From JBOHHM01 sp050725495 (GTDB taxonomy: Bacteria; Pseudomonadota; Gammaproteobacteria; Burkholderiales; Burkholderiaceae_C), in the NCBI GenBank assembly GCA_050725495.1, contig JBOHHM010000177.1, positions 1 to 13,791 of the forward strand: 13,791 nucleotides of DNA. Direction: 5' to 3'. Shown one piece after another: positions 7,659-13,791 of this stretch. Made by a program: the position numbers and the translations under genes. Numbering within the stretch: position 1 is the first letter of the stretch; each line of letters starts with the position of its first letter. The notes under the pieces were generated by a model, which did not search any database, had not been told where the DNA came from, and worked only from the letters and a program-made list of their open reading frames with translations.

Positions 7659-7732
7659 TGTAACAGAGCCGATTTTGAAGCCCTTGGCACCCGAAAAGCG
7701 GCTTTTTTCCAACACTTTGACACAGTGTTACA
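7659..7732. promoter_or_regulatory. Candidate OmpR-type sites upstream of ompR
   Basis: TGTAACA (7659-7665) and its exact reverse complement TGTTACA (7726-7732) lie in the 170-bp divergent region between ompR and the small secreted gene. E. coli OmpR sites carry a GTTACA-like core, so these could serve autoregulation. The second site overlaps a 6-bp inverted repeat, AACACT (7711-7716) and AGTGTT (7724-7729). A canonical TTGACA at 7717-7722 has no -10 hexamer at 16-18 bp, so I do not call a promoter on it. Confidence 0.3.
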
Positions 7733-7808
7733 TGTTTTGCCCCCGGGTGCACAGCCGGCGTCAAAGGGCGGTAGAACACGGGGCAAGCTGCGGCGTTGAG
7801 GATTGATG

Positions 7809-8126
7809 ATGAGGAAAGCGTTTTTGTTGTTCGCACAGGCCACGGCCACGGTGGGCGCCATGGCGCAACCGCCTTCTGGCCCTCCTGTGCCGGCTGAGGC
7901 CGGGGCTTTCATGGCTCCCCTGCCACGCACGGCGGAGCAGCGACGCAATGAATTGCGCTCCGCCATTCAGTCGCAGCAGCGCGGCAAGGCTCAGGCTGAG
8001 GCCCAGGGCAATGGCCAGGGGCAGGCCGCCGGCCGCCGTCTGACGGCCCAGGAACGCGCTGAGCTGCGCGAGCAGCTGCGCAGGGAGTACTCGGCGCGCC
8101 AGGCCGCCAACCCGCCTGCACCATGA
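7809..8126 (+). CDS. Small secreted protein of unknown function
   Basis: I do not recognise this family. The product is about 105 aa. It has a basic, hydrophobic N-terminus, RKAFLLFAQATATVGAMAQ, with a plausible signal peptidase site after AMA. A Pro-rich stretch follows (QPPSGPPVPAEAG), then a Gln/Ala/Arg-rich helical segment. The C-terminus reads LTAQERAELREQLRREYSARQ, of a kind seen in small Ala/Gln/Arg-rich periplasmic proteins of betaproteobacteria. Three start codons lie in a row (TTG 7803, ATG 7806, ATG 7809); GAGG at 7798-7801 fits ATG 7809 best, with 7 nt spacing. Codon use and coding bias match the neighbours. The next gene is a secreted SIMPL protein on the same strand, so the two may share an envelope role; this is an inference. 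Confidence 0.75.
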   Translation: MRKAFLLFAQATATVGAMAQPPSGPPVPAEAGAFMAPLPRTAEQRRNELRSAIQSQQRGKAQAEAQGNGQGQAAGRRLTAQERAELREQLRREYSARQAANPPAP

Positions 8127-8133
8127 AAGCTGA

Positions 8134-8147
8134 GGGCTGCGCAGCCC
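8134..8147. repeat. 14-bp perfect palindrome between the two secreted-protein genes
   Basis: GGGCTGCGCAGCCC is a perfect palindrome. It begins a GC-rich 90-nt spacer with further nested complementarity: AGCCCG near 8143 pairs with CGGGCT at 8188-8193, and CGGCG pairs with CGCCG inside. No U-tract follows, so it is a structured spacer rather than a clear terminator. Confidence 0.4.
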
Positions 8148-8221
8148 GCGCGGCGTCCGTCGAGAGCGCCGCCCCAGCCGGGCGCAGCGGGCTTGGCGGC
8201 TCAGGACCTGAAAGTCAAAAA

Positions 8222-8932
8222 ATGATGAAGGCTACAAAAATAATAGCGATTTCCGCCCTTCTGGCGGGAGCCAACGGTCTGTTGGCCCAGAACCTTCCGT
8301 ATCCGCCTCCGCAGAACGTGGTGCAGCTGTCGGCCCAGGGCTCGGTCGAGGTGCAGCAAGACCTGCTGTCGATTTCCATGAACACCACCAAGGAAGCGCC
8401 CGATGCCGGCACCGTGCAAAACCAGCTCAAGGTGGCGCTCGATTCCGCGCTGACCGAGGCCAAAAAGGTGGCCCAGCCCGGCCAGCTGGACCTGCGTACC
8501 GGCAACTTCAGCCTGCATCCGCGCTACGGCAAGGATGGAAAGATCAGCGGCTGGCAGGGCAGCACCGAACTCGTGCTCGAAGGACGCGACTTTGGGCGCA
8601 TCAGCGCGGTCGCCGGCAAGATCCAGACGCTGAGCATGGGCAGCGTGAGCTTCGGCCTCAGCCGTGAACAGCGCGTGAAGGTGGAGGGCGAGGCCCAGGC
8701 CATCGCCATCGACCGCTTCAAGGCCAAGGCGGCCGACATTGCCAAGGGCTTTGGGTTTGGCGGCTACACCCTGCGCGAGGTGGCGGTCAACGCTCATGAC
8801 CCCGGCGGTATGCCGCGTCCGCGCATGATGGCCATGGAGGCCAGGGCTGCGGCTTCCGATGCGCCGGTGCCGGTGGAGGCCGGCAGGAGCACGGTACTGG
8901 TGACGGTGTCGGGCTCGGTGCAGCTGCAGTAG
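8222..8932 (+). CDS. SIMPL (DUF541) domain periplasmic protein
   Basis: Secreted protein of the SIMPL/DUF541 family (E. coli YggE is a member). Members are periplasmic or outer-membrane associated and are linked to oxidative or envelope stress, but their biochemistry is poorly defined. The protein is 236 aa. The signal peptide MKATKIIAISALLAGANGLLAQ is followed by VVQLSAQGSVEVQQDLLSISM, the typical first strand and helix of the domain. LDLRTGNFSLHPRY and GWQGSTELVLEGRDF are the usual mid-domain segments, and the C-terminal STVLVTVSGSVQLQ closes it. The frame is open back to an ATG at 8123 overlapping the previous stop. That 33-residue extension is Ala/Gly-rich and would bury the signal peptide, so 8222 or 8225 is preferred. 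The Shine-Dalgarno sequence is weak (GAAAG, about 7 nt). The signal peptide codons coincide with a dispersed element. Confidence 0.88.
   Translation: MMKATKIIAISALLAGANGLLAQNLPYPPPQNVVQLSAQGSVEVQQDLLSISMNTTKEAPDAGTVQNQLKVALDSALTEAKKVAQPGQLDLRTGNFSLHPRYGKDGKISGWQGSTELVLEGRDFGRISAVAGKIQTLSMGSVSFGLSREQRVKVEGEAQAIAIDRFKAKAADIAKGFGFGGYTLREVAVNAHDPGGMPRPRMMAMEARAAASDAPVPVEAGRSTVLVTVSGSVQLQ
8231..8272 (+). repeat. Dispersed A/T-cored element, copy in the SIMPL signal peptide
   Basis: GCTACAAAAATAATAGC (8231-8247), then 18 nt, then GGGAGCC. It has the same 17-nt frame (GCT at one end, ATAGC at the other, A/T-rich core) as the copies at 4432 and 5384. Here it encodes most of the signal peptide (ATKIIAISALLAG). 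An A/T-rich signal peptide coding tract could arise without any repeat, so membership is uncertain. Confidence 0.35.
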
Positions 8933-8950
8933 GCCGGCTGCCGCCGCGGC

Positions 8951-9721
<771 letters not shown>

Positions 9722-9790
9722 GATGGATGCTCCAGATGAATTACGATGCAGCGAGCGATTATCGAGCCCTGAACCTGAAATTTTTGCGCC

Positions 9791-10727
9791 ATGACCCAAC
9801 CTACGCTGAACTACGTACTGTGTCCTGAGGGGGGCCCCGCCAAGTCCGCTGACCAGGGTGGTCCGGGTGGGCGTCGCATGGCCTATTGGGAGTGGAACGC
9901 CACGGGCAACCCGGGCCACCCGCATGTGGTGGTCTGTGTGCACGGGCTGTCCCGCCAGGGGCGCGACTTCGATGTGCTGGCGCGCTCGCTGTGCGAGCGC
10001 GCACGCGTGGTGTGTCCAGACGTGGCCGGCCGCGGCAAAAGCGACTGGCTGCAAGAACCGATGGGCTATCAGATCCCCACTTACGCGGCTGACATGGTTG
10101 CGCTGCTGGCACAGCTGCACCAGCAGGCGCCACTGCAGACGCTGGACTGGGTGGGCACCAGCATGGGGGGGGCTGATCGGCATGGTGATGGCGGGTCAGC
10201 CCGGACTGCCGCTGCCCGTGCCGGTGCGCAAGCTGGTGCTCAACGACGTGGGGCCGTCGATCCAGTGGCAGGCCTTGCAGCGCATTGGCAGCTACCTGGG
10301 CAACACGGGGCGCTTCGAGTCGCTGCAGCAGGCGGCCGATGCGATGTGGGCCCTCTCCGCCAGCTTCGGGCCGCATACCCCCGCGCAAAGGCTGGAGCTG
10401 TCGCGCCACATGGTCAGGTGGCTGGCGGGCGAGGGCGGTGGCTTGACGCTGCACTACGACCCGGCGATCGCCGTGCCGTTTCGCGGCGTCACCGAGGAGT
10501 CGGCTGCCCAGGGCGAAGCTTTTCTGTGGCAGCTGTACGACCACATCACGGCCAGCACCCTGCTGACGCGCGGCGCCCAGTCGGACCTGCTGAGCCGCGA
10601 GACGGCGCAGGCCATGACGCAGCGCGGCCCGAAGGCGCGTCTGCTGGAGTTTGACGGCGTGGGACATGCGCCTACGTTCGTCCCCGGTTCTCAGGTGGAG
10701 GCGGTAGCTTCCTTTCTTTTCGATTGA
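9791..10727 (+). pseudogene. Alpha/beta-fold hydrolase, frameshifted in a G8 tract
   Basis: Alpha/beta hydrolase of unknown substrate. The first frame reads from ATG 9791 through VHGLSRQGRDFDVLARSL and the nucleophile elbow GTSMGG (S124), then goes out of frame and would stop at 10654. Homology resumes in the +1 frame with LIGMVMAGQPGLPLPVPVRKLVLNDVG and runs to the TGA at 10725-10727. Seven Gs at 10165-10172 instead of eight would restore one frame of about 311 aa, with a plausible triad S124, D265 (GAQSDLL) and H292 (GVGHAPTF). Coding bias remains strong on both sides, so the lesion is recent, a sequencing error, or a slippage site. It ends 17 nt before relA and is probably co-transcribed with it. 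As the sequence stands, the product would be truncated just after the nucleophile. The Shine-Dalgarno sequence is weak. Confidence 0.85.
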
Positions 10728-10744
10728 CAACTTGTTGAAACCAG

Positions 10745-12967
10745 ATGAAAAGTCTGTTGGCGGAGCAGCCTGGCTCGCCCCAATCCCTCCAGCTGGTTCC
10801 TGAACTGATCACGGTCACGGCGCTGAGCCTGCCCGAGCAGGCCCATGCGCTGGCCCGGGCCCGTGCGTTCGCCGAGCCGCTGATCGCTGGCGAGACACTG
10901 GACTCGGGCGAGAACACGCTGGCCCATGCCGATGCGGTGGCCGTCATTCTCAAATCCATCGGCGGTTCGGAGGCCATGCAGGCGGCGAGCTACCTGGTCT
11001 ATGCCTGCGAGCACCTCAACAAGCCGCAGGAGGTGATTGCCAAGGCCTTTGGCGAGAACTTTGCCGCGCTGGCGGTGGAGACCACCAAGCTCGTGAAGGT
11101 GCAGCAGCAGGCGAGGGCTGCGCAGTCTTCGGCCCAGCTGGTGGACGACCCGGCCGTGCAGACCGAGAACGTGCGAAAGATGCTGCTGGCGTTTTCGCGC
11201 GACCTGCGCGTGGTCATGCTGCGCCTGGCTTCGCGGCTGCAGACCCTGCGCTTTTGTGCAGCCAGCAAGCGGCCGGTGTCGCCCAGCCTGGCGCGTGAAT
11301 CGCTGCAGGTGTTCGCACCACTGGCCAACCGCCTGGGCATCTGGCAGATCAAATGGGAGCTGGAGGATTTTTCCTTCCGCTTCCTGGAGCCCGATACCTA
11401 CCGCGAGGTGGCCCGCCTGCTCGATGAAAAGCGCGCCGAACGCGAAGGCCACATGGAGGAGTTGCGGGCGCGGCTGGAGTCCGAGCTCAAAGCGCAGGGC
11501 CTGCGCGCGACCGTGCAGGGACGGCCCAAGAACATCTACAGCATCGTCAAGAAGATGCGTGGCAAGTCGCTGAACTTCGATCAGGTGTTCGACATTCGCG
11601 CGCTGCGGGTGATCGTGCCGGAAGTCAAGGACTGCTATGCAGCCTTGAGCTGGGTGCATGCGCAGTTTCATCCCATCGTGGAAGAGTTTGACGACTACAT
11701 CGCCAAGCCCAAGGCCAACGGCTACCAGTCGCTGCACACGGTGGTGCGTGACGAGGCGGGCAAGCCCATCGAAATCCAGATTCGCACCCAGGCCATGCAC
11801 AACCACGCCGAGCACGGCGTTGCCGCGCATTGGGCCTACAAGGAGGCCGGCACCAAGGGCTATGCCGGTGTCTCCGCCAGCGGCGAATACGACGCCAAGA
11901 TCGCGGTGCTGCGCCAGTTGCTGGCCTGGGAGCGGGACCTCTCCGGCACGCAGCAGAACAAGGGCCTGTTTGAAGACCGCATTTACGTGTTGACGCCCGA
12001 CGCGGCCATTGTCGAGTTGCCGCAGGGCGCCACGCCGGTGGATTTCGCCTACAGCGTACACACCAGCCTGGGCCATCGCTGCCGCGGCGCGCGCGTGGAC
12101 GGCGCCATGGTTTCGCTCAACACGCCCTTGCAAAACGGCCAGACCGTCGAGATCACGGCGGCCAAGGAGGGCGGTCCCTCGCGCGACTGGCTCAATCCCG
12201 AACTGGGGTTCCTGATCAGCCACCGCGGCAAGGCCAAGGCGCGCGCCTGGTTCAATGCCCAGGCCACCCACGAGACCGTGGCGCGCGGACGCGAGGCGGT
12301 GGAAAAACTGCTGCAGCGCGAAGGCAAAACAGCGATCAAGCTCGAAGATCTGGCCACACAGCTTGGCTTCAAATCGGCCGACAACCTGTTCGAAGTGGTC
12401 GGCAAGGACGAGTTTTCGCTGCGCAACATCGAGACCCTGCTCAGGCCGCCCGAGCCCGCGCTGCCGCCCGACGACTACCTGCTGCTCAAGAAATCGCGTC
12501 TGACCGAGAAGACGCCCAAGGGGGGCGTGCTGGTGGTGGGCATCGATTCCCTGATGACCCAGCTGGCCAAGTGCTGCAAGCCCGCTCCGCCGGACGAGAT
12601 TCGCGGCTTCGTCACGCGCGGCAAGGGCGTGAGCATTCACCGGGCGGACTGCAGCAATTTCCGCGAAATGGCGGCCCGCAATGGCGAGCGCGTGATCGAC
12701 GTGGAGTGGGGCCAGCCCAAGGCCAGCGAGGCGGCCGTATACCCTGTCGACGTGGCTGTGGAAGCGGCCGACCGGCAGGGGCTGCTGCGCGACATCTCCG
12801 AAGTGTTCGCCCGCGAGAAAACCAACGTGGTCGGGGTGCAGACCCAGTCGGTCAAAGGCACGGCCTGGATGACCTTCACCGTCGAGGTGGTCGATTCGGG
12901 CCGTCTGAACAAGGTGCTGGGCATCGTGGCCGAAGTGCCGGGTGTGCGGTGGGCGCGCAGGCGCTGA
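10745..12967 (+). CDS. relA: GTP pyrophosphokinase RelA, (p)ppGpp synthetase
   Basis: Ribosome-associated synthetase that makes (p)ppGpp from ATP and GTP/GDP in the stringent response. The protein is 740 aa, against 744 in E. coli. The N-terminal hydrolase-like domain is degenerate. SpoT-type proteins have a catalytic LHDVIED motif where this one reads LVYACEH (84-90), so hydrolase activity is not expected. The synthetase domain contains GRPKNIYSIVKKM (259-271), FDIRALRVIV, and EFDD (314-317) followed by YIAKPKANGYQSLHT. EFDD is the acidic EXDD signature of monofunctional RelA rather than the RXKD of bifunctional enzymes. EIQIRTQAMHNHAEHGVAAHWAYKE follows, then the TGS domain (about 407-472), the Cys-containing region KCCKPAPPDEIRGFVTRGKGVSIHRADC (609-636), and a C-terminal ACT domain (about 667-740). 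It starts at ATG 10745 with no strong Shine-Dalgarno sequence, 17 nt after the hydrolase stop. Confidence 0.96.
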   Translation: MKSLLAEQPGSPQSLQLVPELITVTALSLPEQAHALARARAFAEPLIAGETLDSGENTLAHADAVAVILKSIGGSEAMQAASYLVYACEHLNKPQEVIAKAFGENFAALAVETTKLVKVQQQARAAQSSAQLVDDPAVQTENVRKMLLAFSRDLRVVMLRLASRLQTLRFCAASKRPVSPSLARESLQVFAPLANRLGIWQIKWELEDFSFRFLEPDTYREVARLLDEKRAEREGHMEELRARLESELKAQGLRATVQGRPKNIYSIVKKMRGKSLNFDQVFDIRALRVIVPEVKDCYAALSWVHAQFHPIVEEFDDYIAKPKANGYQSLHTVVRDEAGKPIEIQIRTQAMHNHAEHGVAAHWAYKEAGTKGYAGVSASGEYDAKIAVLRQLLAWERDLSGTQQNKGLFEDRIYVLTPDAAIVELPQGATPVDFAYSVHTSLGHRCRGARVDGAMVSLNTPLQNGQTVEITAAKEGGPSRDWLNPELGFLISHRGKAKARAWFNAQATHETVARGREAVEKLLQREGKTAIKLEDLATQLGFKSADNLFEVVGKDEFSLRNIETLLRPPEPALPPDDYLLLKKSRLTEKTPKGGVLVVGIDSLMTQLAKCCKPAPPDEIRGFVTRGKGVSIHRADCSNFREMAARNGERVIDVEWGQPKASEAAVYPVDVAVEAADRQGLLRDISEVFAREKTNVVGVQTQSVKGTAWMTFTVEVVDSGRLNKVLGIVAEVPGVRWARRR

Positions 12968-12993
12968 TGGCCGCGTGCGGCAACGGCTGTCGC

Positions 12994-13008
12994 GCGCAAC
13001 TTTTGCGC
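12994..13008. other. Short hairpin downstream of relA
   Basis: GCGCAA-CTT-TTGCGC, a perfect 6-bp stem with a 3-nt loop, lies 27 nt after the relA stop. No U-tract follows, so it is at best a weak relA terminator. Confidence 0.3.
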
Positions 13009-13036
13009 CGAACTGGGCCGAGCCCTTGTAAAAGCC

Positions 13037-13045
13037 TGCTAGAAT
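13037..13045 (+). promoter_or_regulatory. Extended -10 promoter for tRNA-Val
   Basis: TGCTAGAAT is an extended -10 (TGn plus TAGAAT at 13040-13045). It would start transcription near 13052, about 14 nt before the mature tRNA 5' end. I see no good -35 at 16-18 bp, which is acceptable for an extended -10 promoter. Confidence 0.5.
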
Positions 13046-13065
13046 CTCATCTCTCGAACACTCTT

Positions 13066-13142
13066 AGGCGCGTAGCTCAGCTGGTTAGAGCACCACCTTG
13101 ACATGGTGGGGGTCGTTGGTTCGAGTCCAATCGCGCCTACCA
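13066..13142 (+). tRNA. tRNA-Val (anticodon GAC)
   Basis: Complete cloverleaf of 77 nt with an encoded CCA. The acceptor stem pairs AGGCGCG (13066-13072) with CGCGCCT (13132-13138), with discriminator A13139 and CCA 13140-13142. The D arm is GCTC and GAGC around AGCTGGTTA. The anticodon stem is CCACC and GGTGG (13093-13097, 13105-13109) with loop TTGACAT, giving anticodon GAC (13100-13102) for the Val codon GUC. The T arm is GTTGG-TTCGAGT-CCAAT. A short T-run (13144-13148) follows immediately and may end the transcript. It lies between relA and phaR on the same strand, with its own promoter-like sequence. Confidence 0.96.
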
Positions 13143-13210
13143 ATTTTTCTCCTCCGGCTTTGCCGCGCAACCTCAGGGTAAACCTTGGGGATTTGACGGG
13201 CCCGCCTCCC

Positions 13211-13242
13211 TAGAATGTGCTGCGGTGCAATACTTGTGCACC
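13211..13242 (+). promoter_or_regulatory. Candidate phaR promoter -10 and autoregulatory inverted repeat
   Basis: TAGAAT (13211-13216) is a plausible -10. Just downstream is a perfect inverted repeat, GGTGCA (13224-13229) and TGCACC (13237-13242), with a 7-nt spacer in a TGC-rich stretch. PhaR proteins of other PHA producers bind TGC-rich sites and repress their own genes, so this is a candidate operator. TTGACG at 13193-13198 lies only 12 nt from the -10 and is not a well-placed -35. Confidence 0.35.
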
Positions 13243-13267
13243 CTGAGTCTGACCGAGGAGATCCGCA

Positions 13268-13791
13268 GTGCAAAACAAAAGAGCCAGTAGCGCCCCATCG
13301 GTGCAGCGCGTCGTCAAGAAATACCCGAACCGCCGGCTCTACGATACCGATACCTCGACCTACATCACGCTGGCCGAAGTCAAGCAGCTCGTGATGGACA
13401 ACGCGCCGTTCGTGGTGCGCGATGCGAAAACCAACGAAGACCTGACGCGCAGCATCCTGCTGCAGATCATCCTGGAAGAGGAGGCCGGTGGAGCGCCCAT
13501 GTTCACCGAGGCGGTGCTGTGCAACATCATCCGCTTCTACGGCCATGCGATGCAGGGCTTCATGGGCTCGTACCTGGAGAAGAATGTCCAGGCCTTCACC
13601 GACATCCAGGCCAAGCTGGCCGAACAGTCCAAGGGCCTCACGCCCGAGATGTGGGCCCAGTTCCTGAGCATGCAGTCGCCCCTGATGCAGGGCATGATGG
13701 GCAAATACGTCGAACAGTCGAAAACCATGTTCGAGCAAATGCAGGAGCAGATGCAGAAGCAGACCGAGCAGATGTTCGAGGCTTTCGGGCT
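13268..13791 (+). CDS. phaR: PHA/PHB synthesis repressor PhaR (3' end beyond right edge)
   Basis: DNA-binding regulator that senses polyhydroxyalkanoate and represses phasin and its own gene until polymer granules form. The start is GTG at 13268, with GAGGAG (13255-13260) 7 nt upstream. About 174 codons are open to the right edge without a stop. The N-terminal domain VKKYPNRRLYDTDTSTYITLAEVKQLV (about 16-42) is the PHB accumulation regulator DNA-binding domain. VVRDAKTNEDLTRSILLQIILEEE and the helical PHB_acc region MFTEAVLCNIIRFYGHAMQGFMGSYLEKNV follow. The tail is Met/Gln-rich and probably coiled-coil or polymer-binding (MFEQMQEQMQKQTEQMFEAFG). It follows tRNA-Val on the same strand. D-3-hydroxybutyrate dehydrogenase, also in PHB turnover, lies about 3.5 kb upstream on the other strand. 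Confidence 0.95.
   Translation, partial: MQNKRASSAPSVQRVVKKYPNRRLYDTDTSTYITLAEVKQLVMDNAPFVVRDAKTNEDLTRSILLQIILEEEAGGAPMFTEAVLCNIIRFYGHAMQGFMGSYLEKNVQAFTDIQAKLAEQSKGLTPEMWAQFLSMQSPLMQGMMGKYVEQSKTMFEQMQEQMQKQTEQMFEAFG

Noticed and set aside
7667..7706. AGCCG...CGGCT followed by six Ts as a plus-strand terminator
   Set aside because: The stem is only 5 bp with a loop of more than 25 nt, and no plus-strand gene lies upstream to be terminated.
7717..7722. Perfect TTGACA as a promoter -35 for the gene at 7809
   Set aside because: No -10-like hexamer lies 16-18 bp downstream; that stretch is a C-rich run.
9722..10183. N-terminal extension of the hydroxybutyrate dehydrogenase frame
   Set aside because: The frame is open upstream, but that part is antisense to the hydrolase and lacks SDR homology. 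ATG 9721 has a good Shine-Dalgarno sequence.
10691..12640. Minus-strand 649-codon open frame opposite relA
   Set aside because: No recognisable family, low-complexity His/Arg/Leu/Gly composition, and it lies fully antisense to a clear RelA. It is a GC-rich shadow frame.
13085..13738. Minus-strand 217-codon open frame overlapping tRNA-Val and phaR
   Set aside because: Antisense to a clear PhaR and running through a tRNA gene; a shadow frame.

Overview
The window looks like a core chromosomal segment of a GC-rich betaproteobacterium, most probably a member of the Comamonadaceae (Acidovorax/Polaromonas/Variovorax-like). The evidence is the high G+C third-position bias, the close OmpR/EnvZ pair, a PhaR-type polyhydroxyalkanoate regulator, D-3-hydroxybutyrate dehydrogenase, and a monofunctional RelA. 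Genus is an inference. I see no phage, transposase, integrase, CRISPR array or toxin-antitoxin module.

Layout, left to right. (1) Minus strand: mfd (transcription-repair coupling factor) overlaps serB (phosphoserine phosphatase) by an ATGA junction; serB runs off the left edge. (2) A 258-bp divergent intergenic region holds a terminator-like hairpin directly in front of mfd and three tandem copies of a 59-bp hairpin-forming repeat. (3) Plus strand: ispD and ispF, overlapping by ATGA, two steps of the MEP isoprenoid pathway. (4) Minus strand: an ompR-envZ two-component pair, convergent with ispF. (5) Plus strand: a small secreted protein of unknown function and a secreted SIMPL/DUF541 protein. 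(6) Minus strand: D-3-hydroxybutyrate dehydrogenase. (7) Plus strand: an alpha/beta-hydrolase gene broken by one extra G in a run of eight Gs at its nucleophile elbow, then relA 17 nt downstream. (8) Plus strand: tRNA-Val(GAC) with its own extended -10 promoter, then the GTG-started phaR gene, which runs off the right edge.

Functionally this is housekeeping plus regulation: DNA repair, serine and isoprenoid biosynthesis, envelope/osmotic signalling, stringent response and PHB metabolism. Hydroxybutyrate dehydrogenase and PhaR both belong to PHB turnover but are not in one transcription unit here.

I did not find a convincing new multi-gene system. The signals most worth a second look are small: the G8 frameshift in the hydrolase, the 59-bp tandem repeat array, the terminator-like hairpin in the mfd leader, a dispersed A/T-cored element that recurs four times (three inside coding sequence, one across the ispF stop), and candidate OmpR and PhaR autoregulatory sites.
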